Shown here in pieces: positions 48,652 to 63,300 of a DNA stretch of 64,000 nucleotides; position 1 is the stretch's first letter; each line of letters begins with the position of its first letter. The notes beneath the pieces are model-generated. The model ran no database searches, had not been told where the DNA came from, and was given only the letters and a program-made list of their open reading frames with translations. The position numbers and the translations under genes were made by a program. Source of the DNA: Paraspadella gotoi. Its lineage: Eukaryota; Chaetognatha. The stretch is from positions 4,968,152 through 5,032,151 of the forward strand of contig CM119270.1 in NCBI GenBank assembly GCA_051294375.1, written 5' to 3'.

Positions 48652-50259
48652 ATGAGGGAGAGACCTAGAAATAAAGCAAAAAGTAAGGGAGAAGATGGAA
48701 AGGAAAAACAAAATCAACTTAGAAGAAGAGAAAGAAGAAAGTACGATGATCATAAAAGAGGAGCAGAGAAACAGGTGGAGGAATCGAAGCTATTAGTCGA
48801 GGGTAGTTACGTAACGTGAGGAACGAAGATGCCTTAAAGGTAATGAAGCTGAAATTACAACGGTCCTCCAGCTCTGTGAAGAGAATATCTTGGATTGGAC
48901 AAAACAAGATTTGGTTAAAAAAAAAGTTTATTCAAAGATTCAAAACTTTCCGCTTAAAACCTCAACTAAATGTGGCGCTCGGTCTCTATTTGCTTTATCC
49001 ATCCTTCCCACCTAACTCTAAAAAAAAAAAATCGGGTTGAGAACAAGTTCATTTTGGCACAGGAGCCGCCCCGGCGATGGTGTGTGTTCAAATTAAGGCA
49101 CACCGTTGCGCATTTGGTTTGGGGGAAAAGTTTTGAAAAGATATATATTTATATATATACACACATCTGTATGTATATTCTAAAAAAATAACTGTGAAAG
49201 CTAAGGTGAGAAAGGCAGAGAGAGGGCGGTAAAACATGAATTTTGTTTTAATTTGGAGGCGAATTCGGGTTGTTGTTGGACGAAGGTGAAATAGTGGGGG
49301 ATGTTTTTTAGGATGAAAAATCCAAAAAATAGTTGTGGAAGCAAGAAAGGGTTTTGAAATGGAAAAAAAGGGTATGATCTTAGGAAATGGATTGATCAAG
49401 TAGACTTGGTACAAAAATAAAGATAATAATCCAGAGCTAAAAAAATTTTTTTGGAAGTGATGAAAGAATTATGAGATAGTAAAATGAAAGTAGGAAAAGA
49501 GTTTTGATATATAAATAAATATATAATACTGTGTTAAGTATAAAAAGCAATTATAAGCTTTATAAGAATAGAGTGAAACGAGGTGGTTGACTTTAGGGAG
49601 AAGAAACCAAAAGGAAAAGTGGTAGCAAGGTGGTTGGAGGATGGGACAGCAACGATGAGAAAAGAAAAAAAAGAGTGAGAAGCCAAAAGTGGCAAAAATG
49701 TGGAGCGAGGAGGGAGGGAGGAAAAAAAGAGAGGGAGGGAGGAGAAAGGAAGAGAGGGAGGGAGGGAGGAGAAAAGAAGAGAGGGAGGGGTGTTACACGG
49801 TTGCTTTTGAGACAGAGGAGAGCAGAAGAGAGAATCCCATTCACAGAATTCTGCTCTGAGAATCGAGAGGAATCCTTCCAACTGGCGCCCACGCGAATCC
49901 CCTCCCGTTCTCCCCGAGCCGAACACTCGAGTTTGCAGCTGATGCTTTCGCTCTCCGTCACGTGACTCGCCGACTTCGCCTCGTGATTGGTCGATCCGAG
50001 TCACGAGAAAACGAGGCGAGCCTCCCATTGGCCAGCAGAGCGGTCGGGGAGGCCGTCCGGCGCCGGGATAAACGGCGGATCCCGACACAAAGATTGCAGG
50101 TTCGACGGAGGGATCCCGTTTTCACTCGGAGCCGAACTTTTGAGGCTTTTCTAAATGTTACCAAGCGCCTCGGCTCAGCAGAAAAAAGAGAGAAGCGTCG
50201 AAGAGAGAGAGAGAGATAGAGGAGGAAGCAGCCGTATGGCGGGAGCGGCGGCTGCGGTA

Positions 50260-50319
<60 letters not shown>

Positions 50320-52271
50320 TGCGCGGCAGGAGCAGCGCCAGTGACAGGAGCGGCGGCGGCGTCTGCCTCCGCCTCAGCGGATGCCAACAAGGACTTGTTT
50401 TGCACGAGAGAGAGGGGAGGGAGACAGGGAGGAAAGGGAAGAGGGAGGAGGAAAGGAGGAGGAGAAGGAAGAGGAAGACGCGAAATCGTCTAGGCAAGGA
50501 GGAAGTTGTAATAGAGAGGGAGAGAGGGGAAGAATGGAGCGATATATGAAGAGGAAGAGGAGTGAAAATAAACAAAATCAAAGAAGAAGAATAGGGATAA
50601 CGAAGTTAAGTTTGGTAGATCACCGGATAGATCGACTACAGGGCTACAGGAATCGTCTCCCAGCTGTGGTATTTTTTTTTTTTGGATTGTCATTTTTTTT
50701 GTCTTTTCTATTATTAGTATTATTTAGTTGATCAACATGACAGAAGAATTGAAACGATGACATGAGAGAGAAAGAGTTCGTTGAATGAATGATTGAGAAG
50801 CTGATGGGACTGAACAGGAGAATAAGTGAATTAATTTAAAGATATGTATGTGTTTTATATAATGATACACTTTATTTTAGTTTAGCTTAGAGAAACCTAC
50901 ATGACAAGTGTTGTTTTGAACAATTTCAACGAATCAAGATGATGAAACTATGTATGACGGTGATAATGATGAGGATTATGACGTAGTTCATTATGATGAG
51001 GATGATAAAGGCGATGATGATGATGATGATGATGATGAGGACAATAAAAAACTAGGAGAGAAAAGAACGATGGTTCGCTATAGGAAGAAGAATAGCGAGA
51101 GGAAGATGAAAAGTAATAAAGAGAAGAAAAAGATAAAGAGGAGTAGAGGAGGAAGATAAGAAAGAAAAGAAAGAGAAGGTCTGAGAATAAAGGAGGGGTG
51201 GGAAGCAGAAAAGGAGGAAGAAGAGGAGGAAAGAAGAAAGGGAGGAAGAAGACGAGGAGGAAAAGAAAAAGGGAAGGAAGAAAAGGAGGAAGAGAAGAAA
51301 GGGGAGGAAGAAGAGGAAGAGAAGAAGAAAGGGGGAGGAAGACAAAGAGGAAAATATGAAAGGGAGAAAGAAGAGGAGGAGGAAAAGAATAAAGGGAGGA
51401 AGAAAAGGAGGAAGAGAAGAAAAGGAAGGAATAAGACGAGGAGGAAGAGAAGAAAAAGAAGGAAGAAGAGGAGGAAAATAAGAAAGGGAGAAATAAGACG
51501 AGAGGAGGAAAAGAATAAAGGGGGAAGAAGAGGAGGAAAAAAGAAGAAAAAGGAGGAGAAGAGGAGGAGAAGAAGGAAAAGGAGTAAGAAGAGGAGAAGG
51601 AGAAAGGGAGAAGTAGAGGAGGAGGAAATGAAAGAGAAGGAAGAAGACTAGGGGAAAAGAAAGAAAGGGAGGAAGAAGACGAGGAAGAGAAGAAAAGGGG
51701 AGGAGAAGACGAGGAAGAGAAGAAAAGGGAGTAAAAGACGAGGATGAAGAGAAGAAAGAAGAGAAGAGACGAGGAAGAAGAGAAGAAAGGGAGGAAGAAG
51801 ACGAGAGGAGGAAAGGAAAAGAGGAAGAGGAGGAAAAAGACGAGGAGAAGAGTAGAAAAGAGAGGAAGAAGACGAGGAGTAAGAGAAGAAGAAGAAGAAA
51901 GGTCAGGAAGAAGACGAGGTAAGAGAAGAAAGGAGAGGAAGAAGACGAGGAAGAAGAGAATAATGGGAGAAGAAGACGAGAGGAAGGAGAGGAAAGAAGA
52001 GGAATGAAGACGAGGAGGAAAGAGAAGAAAGAAGAGGAAGAAGACGAGGAGGAAGAGGAGAAAGGGAAGACAGGAAGAAGACGAGAAGTTATAGAGAGAG
52101 AAGAAAGTTGAGAGGAAGAAGACGAGGAGGAAGAGAAGAAAGGGGAGGAAGAAGACGAGGAGGAAGAGAAGAACGAGGAAGAGACGACGAAGCTTTGAAC
52201 CACGAGAATTTCATTTCGTGGGGGGGGGAGGGACAAAAGAAAAGGAAGAGGATGAAGAAAAAAGAAGGAAA

Positions 52272-52330
<59 letters not shown>

Positions 52331-52520
52331 AATAATGATGATGATAGAAGGAATGATAAAGACGAGGTGTAAAGAGAAAATAGAAGGAAGACTGGGATCT
52401 GGGGAAAAAGGATAATGATGATGACGAAGACGACGACAAAGTTTTTGGGAATAGAGAACGCAAGTGATCATTTCTCTGCCTGGCATAAAAGACGCTTATT
52501 CTTCTTTCTCTCTCTCTCTC

Positions 52521-52577
<57 letters not shown>

Positions 52578-54795
52578 TTCTCTGCCTTTCACACACACAA
52601 ACACACACACAAGCCAGGCCGCTGGAATCGTTCCGATTCGTCCTTTTCGCAAAACGAGTATCTGTCGTTCTCATCGCGTCGTCGTCGTCGTCGTCGTCGT
52701 CGTCTCCCTCTCCCCCCGGGTTTAGTCGTCGTCGTCATGCGATTTCCCGGGTTTTTGTCAGCGCGTGCGGGAGGCGCTTGTAAGGGGAGAAAGAGGCGCT
52801 TGTAAGGGGAGAAAGAGGCGCTTGTAAAGGGGGAAAAGAGGCGCTTGTAAGGGGAGAAAGAGGCGCTTGTAAGGGGAGAAAGAGGAGCTTGTAAAGGGGG
52901 AAAAGAGGGACTTGTAAAGGGGGAAAAGAGGCTCTTTAAGGACAGAGGGAGGCGCTAGTAAGGGGAGAAAGAGCTTCTAAGAAAACACTCACTTTTAAGA
53001 ATGAGAATTGGAGCTTGTAAAATTTGTAATGCTTTTCTTAAAGCGTATTTGTTTTCAAAACCTCTGAAAATTAGTAATTTACTAAATTACTGACAATAGC
53101 TGTTGTAAGGAATGGTGTAGCCCTTTGTTGGGAAATATACATATAATTTGGTTTTATTCATTAACACAATTAAGAAAAATAACTAATGCTGACTGTTCTT
53201 TTCCATTTCATTAAACGAGATTGGGAAAATCAATATAGAACAAAGAATGGTCGATTCTGAATATATATATAGATTGAAGCCAAGCAATTGTTCATGAGAG
53301 AGAAACTTATCACCACCTTAGAGACTAAGGAAATACGATGCAATATTGTTAATAAAAGAAAAAGGTATTTGACAATCATTGTATAAAGACAAGGAGGCTT
53401 TGCATAAACATATTTACGTAACTATTATGTAACTTTCTCATACTTACCACCACCAACTGTGAAGAAATCCTGGAGGTTCTCCTAAAGTGATGTTCTTTTC
53501 CCACCGAATCTGAAGTGAATTATAATAGTTTTTTTTATGAATTTATCATAAATTTATGCCACGGAAATATCTTAATTTTAGCACAAAAAAAACTGAAAAG
53601 TGAGAAAAAATTATAAATAAATCCTTACGCCCCGAATTTTTTTAACACAAGGGAAACAACATCAATATGAATATTACGTAGTAATAAAAATAATCAAAAT
53701 TTTTGACTTTTCCGTTAACCATACATCGTGCATAAATATTGTATGTTTACTAAAGCGTAGTAAAAATTCTAAATTTAACTTTAATTAAAATTCTAAAAGT
53801 GAGGAACTAACAACATTATATTAATGAACATTTAAGTAGGCCATATTTAGACTAGTATTAATCCAATAAATATTAAAATTTTAAAATAGTTTTTTGTATG
53901 ATTTTTTTTCAGATTTGGATTCGTCATGAAAAGTTGATATAAAGAAATATAACTCTTTTTTAAAAATTCTTTCATTAAGTTGGTCAAATATAAAAAAAAC
54001 TTAGATTTTAGGTTGAAAATTAAAATTTTATACATTAAATATAGTTTTTTTTAATTTTTAACCCACTTAATGAAAGAATTTTTAAAAATGATTTATATTT
54101 TCTATTATCAACTTTTGACTAGGAATTCAAATCTACAATCAAAATTAAGAAATTCAATTTTATAAGGATAGTACTATATATAAATATTGCCTACTACGAA
54201 AATTGAAGAACATAAAATATATTTTTTTTTAAATCGATGTTCACTGATGGTATGTTGTTGACATTTGGAATTTTCGTATGTAACTTTCACTACGCTTTAA
54301 TGTATACCAACTAAAATAACTTTCGGAAAAATCATCACTATAAAAATTATTCCAAAACTTTTTAAAGGTTACGCAAGTGGTTACCATCTTTGAAATTTAT
54401 AAAAAGTTATTTGCGTTTTATGATCGCCTTAACATTATTTTTTCAGTAATTGTATTAAACAAATTTGGCTTCTTGCATTTGCGCAGGTACACTAAATCGT
54501 TTTGAACGTATAAAATAAATTTGTACTGGTAAATAAAATGGTAGATGATAAACAACTGGTAAAAACAAAAAAAAATGGGCCTTTTGATAAAGTAACTTGA
54601 AATTAGTCAATGCATGCATACATAAATTTATATAGCTGTATTTATCACTAAAACTTTTACCACTAAAATTAAGTTACCGGCAGCAACTGATACGACTTCT
54701 CGATGATAGAAACTTCGCTCACCTCAGACAGAAACGTCTGCGCTGCTTTTTGGGCTCCAACGTGGAGAAGGTACTCGTAGACGTAAAGCGCCAGT

Positions 54796-54889
<94 letters not shown>

Positions 54890-55498
54890 TATTTTTATTT
54901 TATCGAGCGGCTCAAGGCTTAAAATCATAACATTCAATTTTATTTATATTATTTATTTATAAAATAAAAGGTATATGTAAAAGGCACAAATGTGGCTAAA
55001 TTTCATGACAACAACAAAATAATGTTTAATTTGTTCCAATCATGTGTAAAAATTTCATCTCACACGATAACTTCTGCAAAATCATTTTTCTTTTGATTTT
55101 TGCAATTTTGTGCGATTGACTGATTGTTCTGACTGATCAAACCAAACCGAGCCTTTAACTCTTCCTCGAACTCGCTCGGGGTATGCAGAGGTGAAAGAAC
55201 TTTTGAAAACGATATTCACAACCGTGAATCGATCCCAACTTGTTTTTTTTTTTTATTTCTCGACCACCCGATACGCGAAAACGCGGCACATTAACGTCGC
55301 CCAACATTTGGAGGCGACGCGAAATTTGACGGATCGAAAAAACTTCGAAGAGCGAAACTCATAAGTTTTCGCCCGAATTTTTTCTCTACTTTCATTCGGT
55401 AACCATGGCGACCAACCTCATCGTAAAACGCGGGAAGCTGGAGGGAAAGAGGGAGAGAGAGAGAGTCCCGCCGAAGAAGAACGTGCGTCTCTCTCTCT

Positions 55499-55531
<33 letters not shown>

Positions 55532-55543
55532 CTCTTCTCTCTT

Positions 55544-55582
<39 letters not shown>

Positions 55583-56357
55583 CACACACACATTTTTAAC
55601 TTTATGAAATATCATTTCAACATAATAGCAATACAATACAATGTTGAAAACCAGAAGTAGACGAAAGCTTTCGCGGAAAGTGGAAGTCGCATCAACCTGT
55701 GGTGGCTTCCAACGTGTTTTCCCGGAAAGTAAATTCGAAGAACACGTGACGGATAACAATTTATAGATTATCACCTCCAGAAAAGTCACGTTTTCGTCGT
55801 CGCTAAGAACTAGTAACTCAAACATTATTCGTACTGGCGACGAAAAATTTAGTAATAATTCCATTTGTCAGAAGTTTTTTTCATAAAGAGGAGACAGACC
55901 CGAAGATGTCTCAACTGACACCCTCGGATAATCATGAAAATGAACCCTGGTCCAGATGACAAGCGTCGTAAAAATCTTCTATTGTCATATGGCTTTCATA
56001 GCGAAACTAGAAACTTTTGCACATTTATTTATGCTAACCATGAGAACATTTCTTCCATGCGCTATCATTTTTTTCAAATATAAACTTTTTTACTATTTAA
56101 TCCAAATATCTAATTCTGAATATTTTTTTTCCTTTTCGAACCTCAATATTTTCCTCAATTCAAAACCTTTTTTTTTTTCTCTTTTAATTCTCTGCCAAAT
56201 TACTTTTCATTGATGTGAATCACATCACTTTCCCTTTAGGACCCGATGCCAACCAGGCCTTTTGCCATTTCTTGCCATTCCTTACCCTTCGTCTAACTTA
56301 CTTTTCTCTGGCCTGCGCGTCCGACGGCACCGTTGAGCCTTTTCCTTTGGAATACAT
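39767..56357 (-). CDS. Ssdp: Single-stranded DNA-binding protein (SSBP2/3/4 family), complete coding sequence
   Basis: Ten coding exons on the minus strand: 56302-56357, 54723-54795, 53448-53509, 45985-46069, 45084-45125, 41786-41887, 41554-41622, 40834-41380, 40363-40583 and 39767-39889. Together they make 459 codons plus stop, with every phase matching. Exons 1-4 form the LUFS/LisH domain: [59 protein letters not shown] and [20 protein letters not shown]. The rest is the Pro/Gly/Met-rich transactivation region, with [16 protein letters not shown] and [10 protein letters not shown] as in fly Ssdp. In the family, LUFS binds the LIM-domain-binding protein (Chip/Ldb) and stabilises LIM-homeodomain and Wnt enhancer complexes in the nucleus. 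The length is close to fly Ssdp. The introns total about 15 kb and carry microsatellites. No broken frame was found. Confidence 0.93.
40363..40583 (-). CDS. Ssdp exon 9, Gly-rich
   Basis: Acceptor CTTCCTCAG, donor GTGAGT; completes a Gly codon (phase 1). It encodes [20 protein letters not shown], a glycine run, and [16 protein letters not shown]. The [12 protein letters not shown] wording parallels the family's NSPNN/GTPRDDGE region. Confidence 0.85.
40834..41380 (-). CDS. Ssdp exon 8, Pro/Gly/Met-rich
   Basis: Acceptor CGTGACTCAG, donor GTGAGG, in phase 0 and out phase 1. It encodes [70 protein letters not shown] and GDMPPMN. The first words are almost identical to fly Ssdp. Confidence 0.95.
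41554..41622 (-). CDS. Ssdp exon 7, 23 codons
   Basis: Acceptor CGCCCCTAG, donor GTAGAA, phase 0 both sides; encodes [20 protein letters not shown], matching family PFMSPRY and GGPRGP motifs. Confidence 0.93.
41786..41887 (-). CDS. Ssdp exon 6, 34 codons
   Basis: Acceptor CTTACAG, donor GTAAAA, phase 0 both sides; encodes [16 protein letters not shown] and [10 protein letters not shown], as in family HNAGGPAPSPLGQ and PPGFF. Confidence 0.93.
43391..43468. repeat. CT microsatellite
   Basis: About 78 bases of CT with one break; intronic. Confidence 0.96.
43842..44072. repeat. Compound CT microsatellites
   Basis: Two interrupted CT blocks around a GC-rich 60-base segment. Long Ser/Leu or Arg/Glu frames here are repeat translations. 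Confidence 0.95.
45084..45125 (-). CDS. Ssdp exon 5, 14 codons
   Basis: Acceptor TTCTTTTAAG (AAG type), donor GTAAGT, phase 0 both sides; encodes [14 protein letters not shown], matching the fly segment GFVSSGYGVNG. Confidence 0.9.
45649..45687 (-). CDS. Possible 39-nt cassette exon of Ssdp
   Basis: Acceptor CGCCAATTCCAG, donor GTGAGT. Exactly 39 bases, phase 0 on both sides, no stop ([13 protein letters not shown]). It lies between Ssdp exons 4 and 5, which also join in phase 0, so it could be included without a frame change. The polypyrimidine tract is poor and I know of no family counterpart, so it may be a chance match. Confidence 0.25.
45985..46069 (-). CDS. Ssdp exon 4, end of LUFS domain
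   Basis: Acceptor TTTTTTCAG, donor GTGAGT; completes Cys (phase 2) and encodes [20 protein letters not shown] and EAKAFHDY, nearly invariant in the family. Confidence 0.97.
49870..50160 (-). promoter_or_regulatory. Possible internal promoter in Ssdp intron 3
   Basis: A GC-rich, CpG-bearing island in AT-rich intron. On the minus strand it carries CCAAT boxes (GGCCAATGGG at about 50024-50033; CGACCAATCA at about 49984-49993) and a palindromic E-box GTCACGTGAC at 49957-49966. The spacing of about 40 bases between the CCAAT boxes is typical of CCAAT-type promoters. A transcript from here would lack exons 1-3 of the LUFS domain. Suggestive only. Confidence 0.3.
50264..50314. repeat. GA microsatellite
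   Basis: About 50 bases of GA beside the GC-rich island. Confidence 0.95.
51040..52200. repeat. 1.1-kb polypurine (GAA/GGA) tract
   Basis: Almost only A and G on the plus strand, with recurrent GAGGAAGAAGACGAGGAGGA and GAAGAGAAGAAAGG words. A 394-codon Ser/Phe/Leu-rich frame on the minus strand is the shadow of this tract. Confidence 0.95.
52272..52350. repeat. GAT microsatellite
   Basis: About 20 copies of ATG/GAT, then an AATAATGATGATG tail. Confidence 0.97.
52508..52575. repeat. CT microsatellite
   Basis: Interrupted CT run, followed by a short CA run and, at 52678-52705, a GTC trinucleotide run. Confidence 0.95.
52768..52975. repeat. 22-bp minisatellite, about 9 copies
   Basis: Unit GAGGCGCTTGTAAGGGGAGA plus AA, with later copies drifting (CTTGTAAAGGGGGAAAAG; GCTAGTAAGG). 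Intronic. Confidence 0.9.
53448..53509 (-). CDS. Ssdp exon 3
   Basis: Acceptor ATTCACTTCAG, donor GTAAGT, in phase 0 and out phase 2; encodes [20 protein letters not shown], identical to the family signature. Confidence 0.97.
53510..54722. other. Ssdp intron 2, AT-rich
   Basis: No repeat class or gene recognised. 53935-54120 contains a loose inverted pair around AATTCTTTCATTAAGTTGG / ACTTAATGAAAGAATTTTTA. Confidence 0.6.
54723..54795 (-). CDS. Ssdp exon 2, LisH core
   Basis: Completes Lys from exon 1 (phase 2) and encodes [20 protein letters not shown] and FLSE, the LisH dimerisation helix of the LUFS domain. The donor is GTGAGC. The acceptor pyrimidine tract is the CT microsatellite at 54799-54881. 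Confidence 0.97.
54799..54881. repeat. GA microsatellite abutting Ssdp exon 2
   Basis: About 83 bases of uninterrupted GA; on the gene strand it is CT and ends in the acceptor CTCAG. Confidence 0.98.
54882..56301. other. Ssdp intron 1
   Basis: AT-rich, with a mixed CT microsatellite at 55490-55580. No other coding exon recognised. Confidence 0.6.
55490..55580. repeat. CT microsatellite
   Basis: Interrupted CT run ending in a short CA run. Confidence 0.95.
56302..56357 (-). CDS. Ssdp exon 1, translation start
   Basis: ATG at 56357 begins [19 protein letters not shown], matching family MFAKGKGSAVPSDGQAREK. Donor GTAAGT in phase 2 joins exon 2 exactly. Confidence 0.95.
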
Positions 56358-56473
56358 TGTGACGCGACTCTGTGATCCAAGTCGAAGTCGTCAGTTTTTC
56401 GGTCGAAAAGACGAAACTGGTTCGAGTCGGAATCGCGGAACTGGTTTTGACATTCGAGAAAACGAGTGCGGGG

Positions 56474-56484
56474 GTCAGAGAGAG

Positions 56485-56556
<72 letters not shown>
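56474..56556. repeat. GA microsatellite
   Basis: About 80 bases of GA some 120 bases upstream of the Ssdp start codon, probably in the 5' UTR or proximal promoter. Confidence 0.96.
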
Positions 56557-60034
<3,478 letters not shown>

Positions 60035-60387
60035 ATGCTACATTCCACCGACTTTCAAAACAAAGTCTATACAATGTCGTCGTACGAGTCGTGGAACACG
60101 GACGATAGTACGGACAACGTGACAGTCACGACGGACAGCGTGACTGTATCGACGGACAGCCCCTTCGACAGTCGGGACGACAACTGGCTCATCGAAGAAC
60201 CTCTCAAAACATTTCGTCAGAAGATGCGAAGCAAGTGGAAGGAAAAGAAATTCCGACGCCGCTGCTCTTTTGTTCTCATCGGAATTTACTTGTTCCTCGA
60301 CGGACTAGAGGGCGGATTCGTTGTGCCGACCCTGTGGCTTTTGTTCGAAAACAAATTCGGTCTTTCGAGCAACGGGTATTTCTTGGG
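60035..60387 (+). CDS. MFS transporter exon 1
   Basis: Starts at ATG 60035, or at 60074 (MSSYESWNTDD), which is the more natural start. It encodes an acidic Ser/Thr-rich leader, a basic RQKMRSKWKEKKFRRR stretch, then the first membrane span CSFVLIGIYLFLDGLEGGFV. Donor GTAAGT, phase 2. Confidence 0.85.
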
Positions 60388-63300
60388 GTAAGTTTTGTGA
60401 ATCGTCCTAATATTTGAATAGAAAAGTCGAAAGAAAAAAAAAATTAAAGAAAGAGTCGGTGTTTGAGAAAGACGCTATATTTATCCAAATCTCCGACTTC
60501 AATTACGTAGAAACAAGGAAAGTCCGGAAAAATTGGATAAATTAAACTTTTATTTCTACAAAGGCGTTTACTATCGATAGCAAAAAGACCTAATTTTCAC
60601 AGTTTAGGATACAAATAACGTTGTTATCAAATTATCAAGCAGATGCAGAAAATATAATAATTATGTTCGAAAGTTCAGTCGGTTATTTTTAATCAAAATA
60701 AAACACGTCGAATCTTCTTCTAATTTTCGCGTCTCGTGATTTTCCCGCTTATCTGACGTGATGCATTACAAATCAATTAAAAAAAAAATAAACCGTCACC
60801 CGGTTACCATATTGAGGGAAAAGTATAATTATTATGTTATTAAAAATTATTATTAATAAAAATAAAACATTCTTTGCGAAAACGTAAACCCGACGAGTCT
60901 GCGCCGATTTTCACGTATTGTGATAGATCAGTTTCTGGTTTGCCCCGCCAATTAGCGACGTGACTTTGATCCGCTTCGGACAGCGTCTTCAGAGTTTGCC
61001 CGCTCAGTTGTGTCATTCCCTCGTGCCGCATCGTAACTTCCCATTCTCTCCCCTCGCCCTCTTTTCAGCCTGACCGTCTCCTCCTTCTGCGCTGCCTCCC
61101 TCGTCTGCAGTCCGCTCTTCGGAAAACTCTCCGATCGATTTCAAAGCGCGAAGCCGTTGTTGTTGTCCAGCTGCGTCATCCGCATCTTTGGCAACGCCCT
61201 CTATTGCGCCAGTCAAAACAAATGGTAAGGACGGGTTTTTTTTTAATCGTTGAACACTCGCTGAAGCTCAATGTGATTTATCATGTAACGCCTTCATCTT
61301 CACATCGCAAGGTTAATATAATAAAAGGGCGACGATGTGAATGAATGAATGAATGAATGAATGAATGAATGAATTTATAAATTTATCAATTTATCAATTT
61401 ATCAATTTATAAATTTATAAATTTATAAATTTATAAATTTATCAATTTATCAATTTATCAATTTATCAATTTATCAATTTATCAATCAATAATTTATTAA
61501 TCAATTTATAAACCAATCAATCCATTTATCAATCGATCAATTAATAAACTAATAGCCTGATGAATTTCTCTTCCTCCTCCCAGGTACGTCTACTTCGGGC
61601 GAGTCCTCTCCGGAGTGGGCGCGGCCGTGACGCCGGCGCTGGTCGCCGACGTCGCTCGAGCTACGAGAATCGAAGAGAGAACGAAAATCATCAACGCCGT
61701 TTTCGTGTTGAGGTAAACGGAGAAGAGAGATAAAATTGAAACAATTAATAAACATTAACCATCTATTGATTTTATAAAATTGAAACAATTAATAAACATT
61801 AACCATCTATTGATATGATAAAATTGAAACAATTAATAAACATTAACCATTTAATCTATTGATTTTATAGATTCGATGAATCGAATCAAATGTTATCGAA
61901 AAATAAATAAAATCTATAACTTGAATTAATGCAAACAAGAGTTAAATCAAATCGATCACATGTAAATCAAAAAGATATTCAGAGTCATGATTTTGGCAGA
62001 AGATTTAGTAGTTAATAGTTTGATTTGGTCTTTACATGACATTAATATCAAAGAAATCAAATTATTTTTGGAGGTAACATGATATTTATTTTTATATAAG
62101 CAATGATCTTCAGATACTTCTGAAATGAAGGGAATTTGAGTACTGAATGGGATAGGGCTCTTAAGGTCACCTTTGAAAACAAAATAAAGAAATCATTTGG
62201 TTTAAGGTCATCTCAAGCCTATAGAATTCAAAGGCAGAGAAGAGAAGAAATGGCCAAAATTAGAAGAATGAATTTTCAGCCAAATGGAAGAGTAGAAACC
62301 CTACCTAAAACTGTTTTGTAAATTTTAAGTCTCATTTTGTTATGCACCTTTGAGGGAGATAGAAGTCTTTGAAGATCAGTGCTTATTTAAAAATAAATAT
62401 CATGTTACCTCCAGAAATAATTTGTTTTCTTTTATATTATTGGCATGTAAAGACCAAATCAAACTATTAACTTAGAAATGAAATCTACAATCAAAAAACC
62501 AAATCGAATAAAAAGAGAAAGCAATTTTAAATCAGACAAAATTAAAAACGTTAATCAATCGATAAATCATTCAATATAAAAAAAAAACAACTTAATGACA
62601 ACCAATCTCAATCTTTATTCCTCCCTTCCCCGACCCACCTAAACTCACCTCCCCGCCCACCCCACCCCCAAATCCCACCCTGACCCCACCCCCTCTTTTT
62701 TTAAAAAAAAAACAGAAACGTGGGCAACGTGGATCGGCTACGTCGTCGTTCCCGCCTTCAACTACTTCAACTTTCGAATCGGCGCCGTCGTCGTCGACCG
62801 CCTCACCGGCCTCGGGATTCGTCGCCGCTCTTCTCTTTCTCGCTCAACTCTGCCTGGCGGCGCCGCTTTACTTCGATCTGTCTTCGACGGCGCCGGTGGA
62901 GGAGGAAGAGGAGCGCCGCGGGGACGGTGCTGCGGCGGCGGCGGGAGCGGAGGCGGGAGCGGGATGGCGGCTGCGGCGTCGGGGTTCGAGACGGCGTGTG
63001 TTGTTGAGAAGGCGAAGGCGAACTTCCTCGCTTCTTTGAAGTCGACCTTTGCGGCGTTCAAAAAGAACGTCATCAGGTGAGGAGAGAGAGATGAGAGAAG
63101 AGAGAGAGAGAGAGAGAGAGAAGAGACAGCAGACAGAGACAGAGACAGAGACCAAAGACAAAGTCATTAACCTAAGTATAAATTAGTTTCTTTTAAAATT
63201 AATCCATAATTTCGAATAAACATTCTTTTTGTTTATCATTTTAATAATAAAGGATCTTAACATATATTGATATAAAAACTTGCTGAAAATGAAATCCACG

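Larger units (their letters stand above)
46070..53447. other. Ssdp intron 3 (7.4 kb)
   Basis: Contains GA runs near 46905-46945, 47535-47590 and 48618-48648, a GC-rich CCAAT/E-box cluster at 49870-50160, a 1.1-kb polypurine tract, a GAT repeat and a 22-bp minisatellite. No other gene was recognised on either strand. The many Ser/Phe-, Arg/Glu- or Leu-rich frames come from these repeats. Confidence 0.7.

Noticed and set aside
51052-52236. 394-codon Ser/Phe/Leu-rich minus-strand frame
   Set aside because: Entirely a translation of the polypurine tract; no domain, no splice context, inside an Ssdp intron.
52768-52975. Regular spaced repeats that could suggest a CRISPR array
   Set aside because: Units are contiguous 22-mers without spacers, in a eukaryotic intron; a simple minisatellite.
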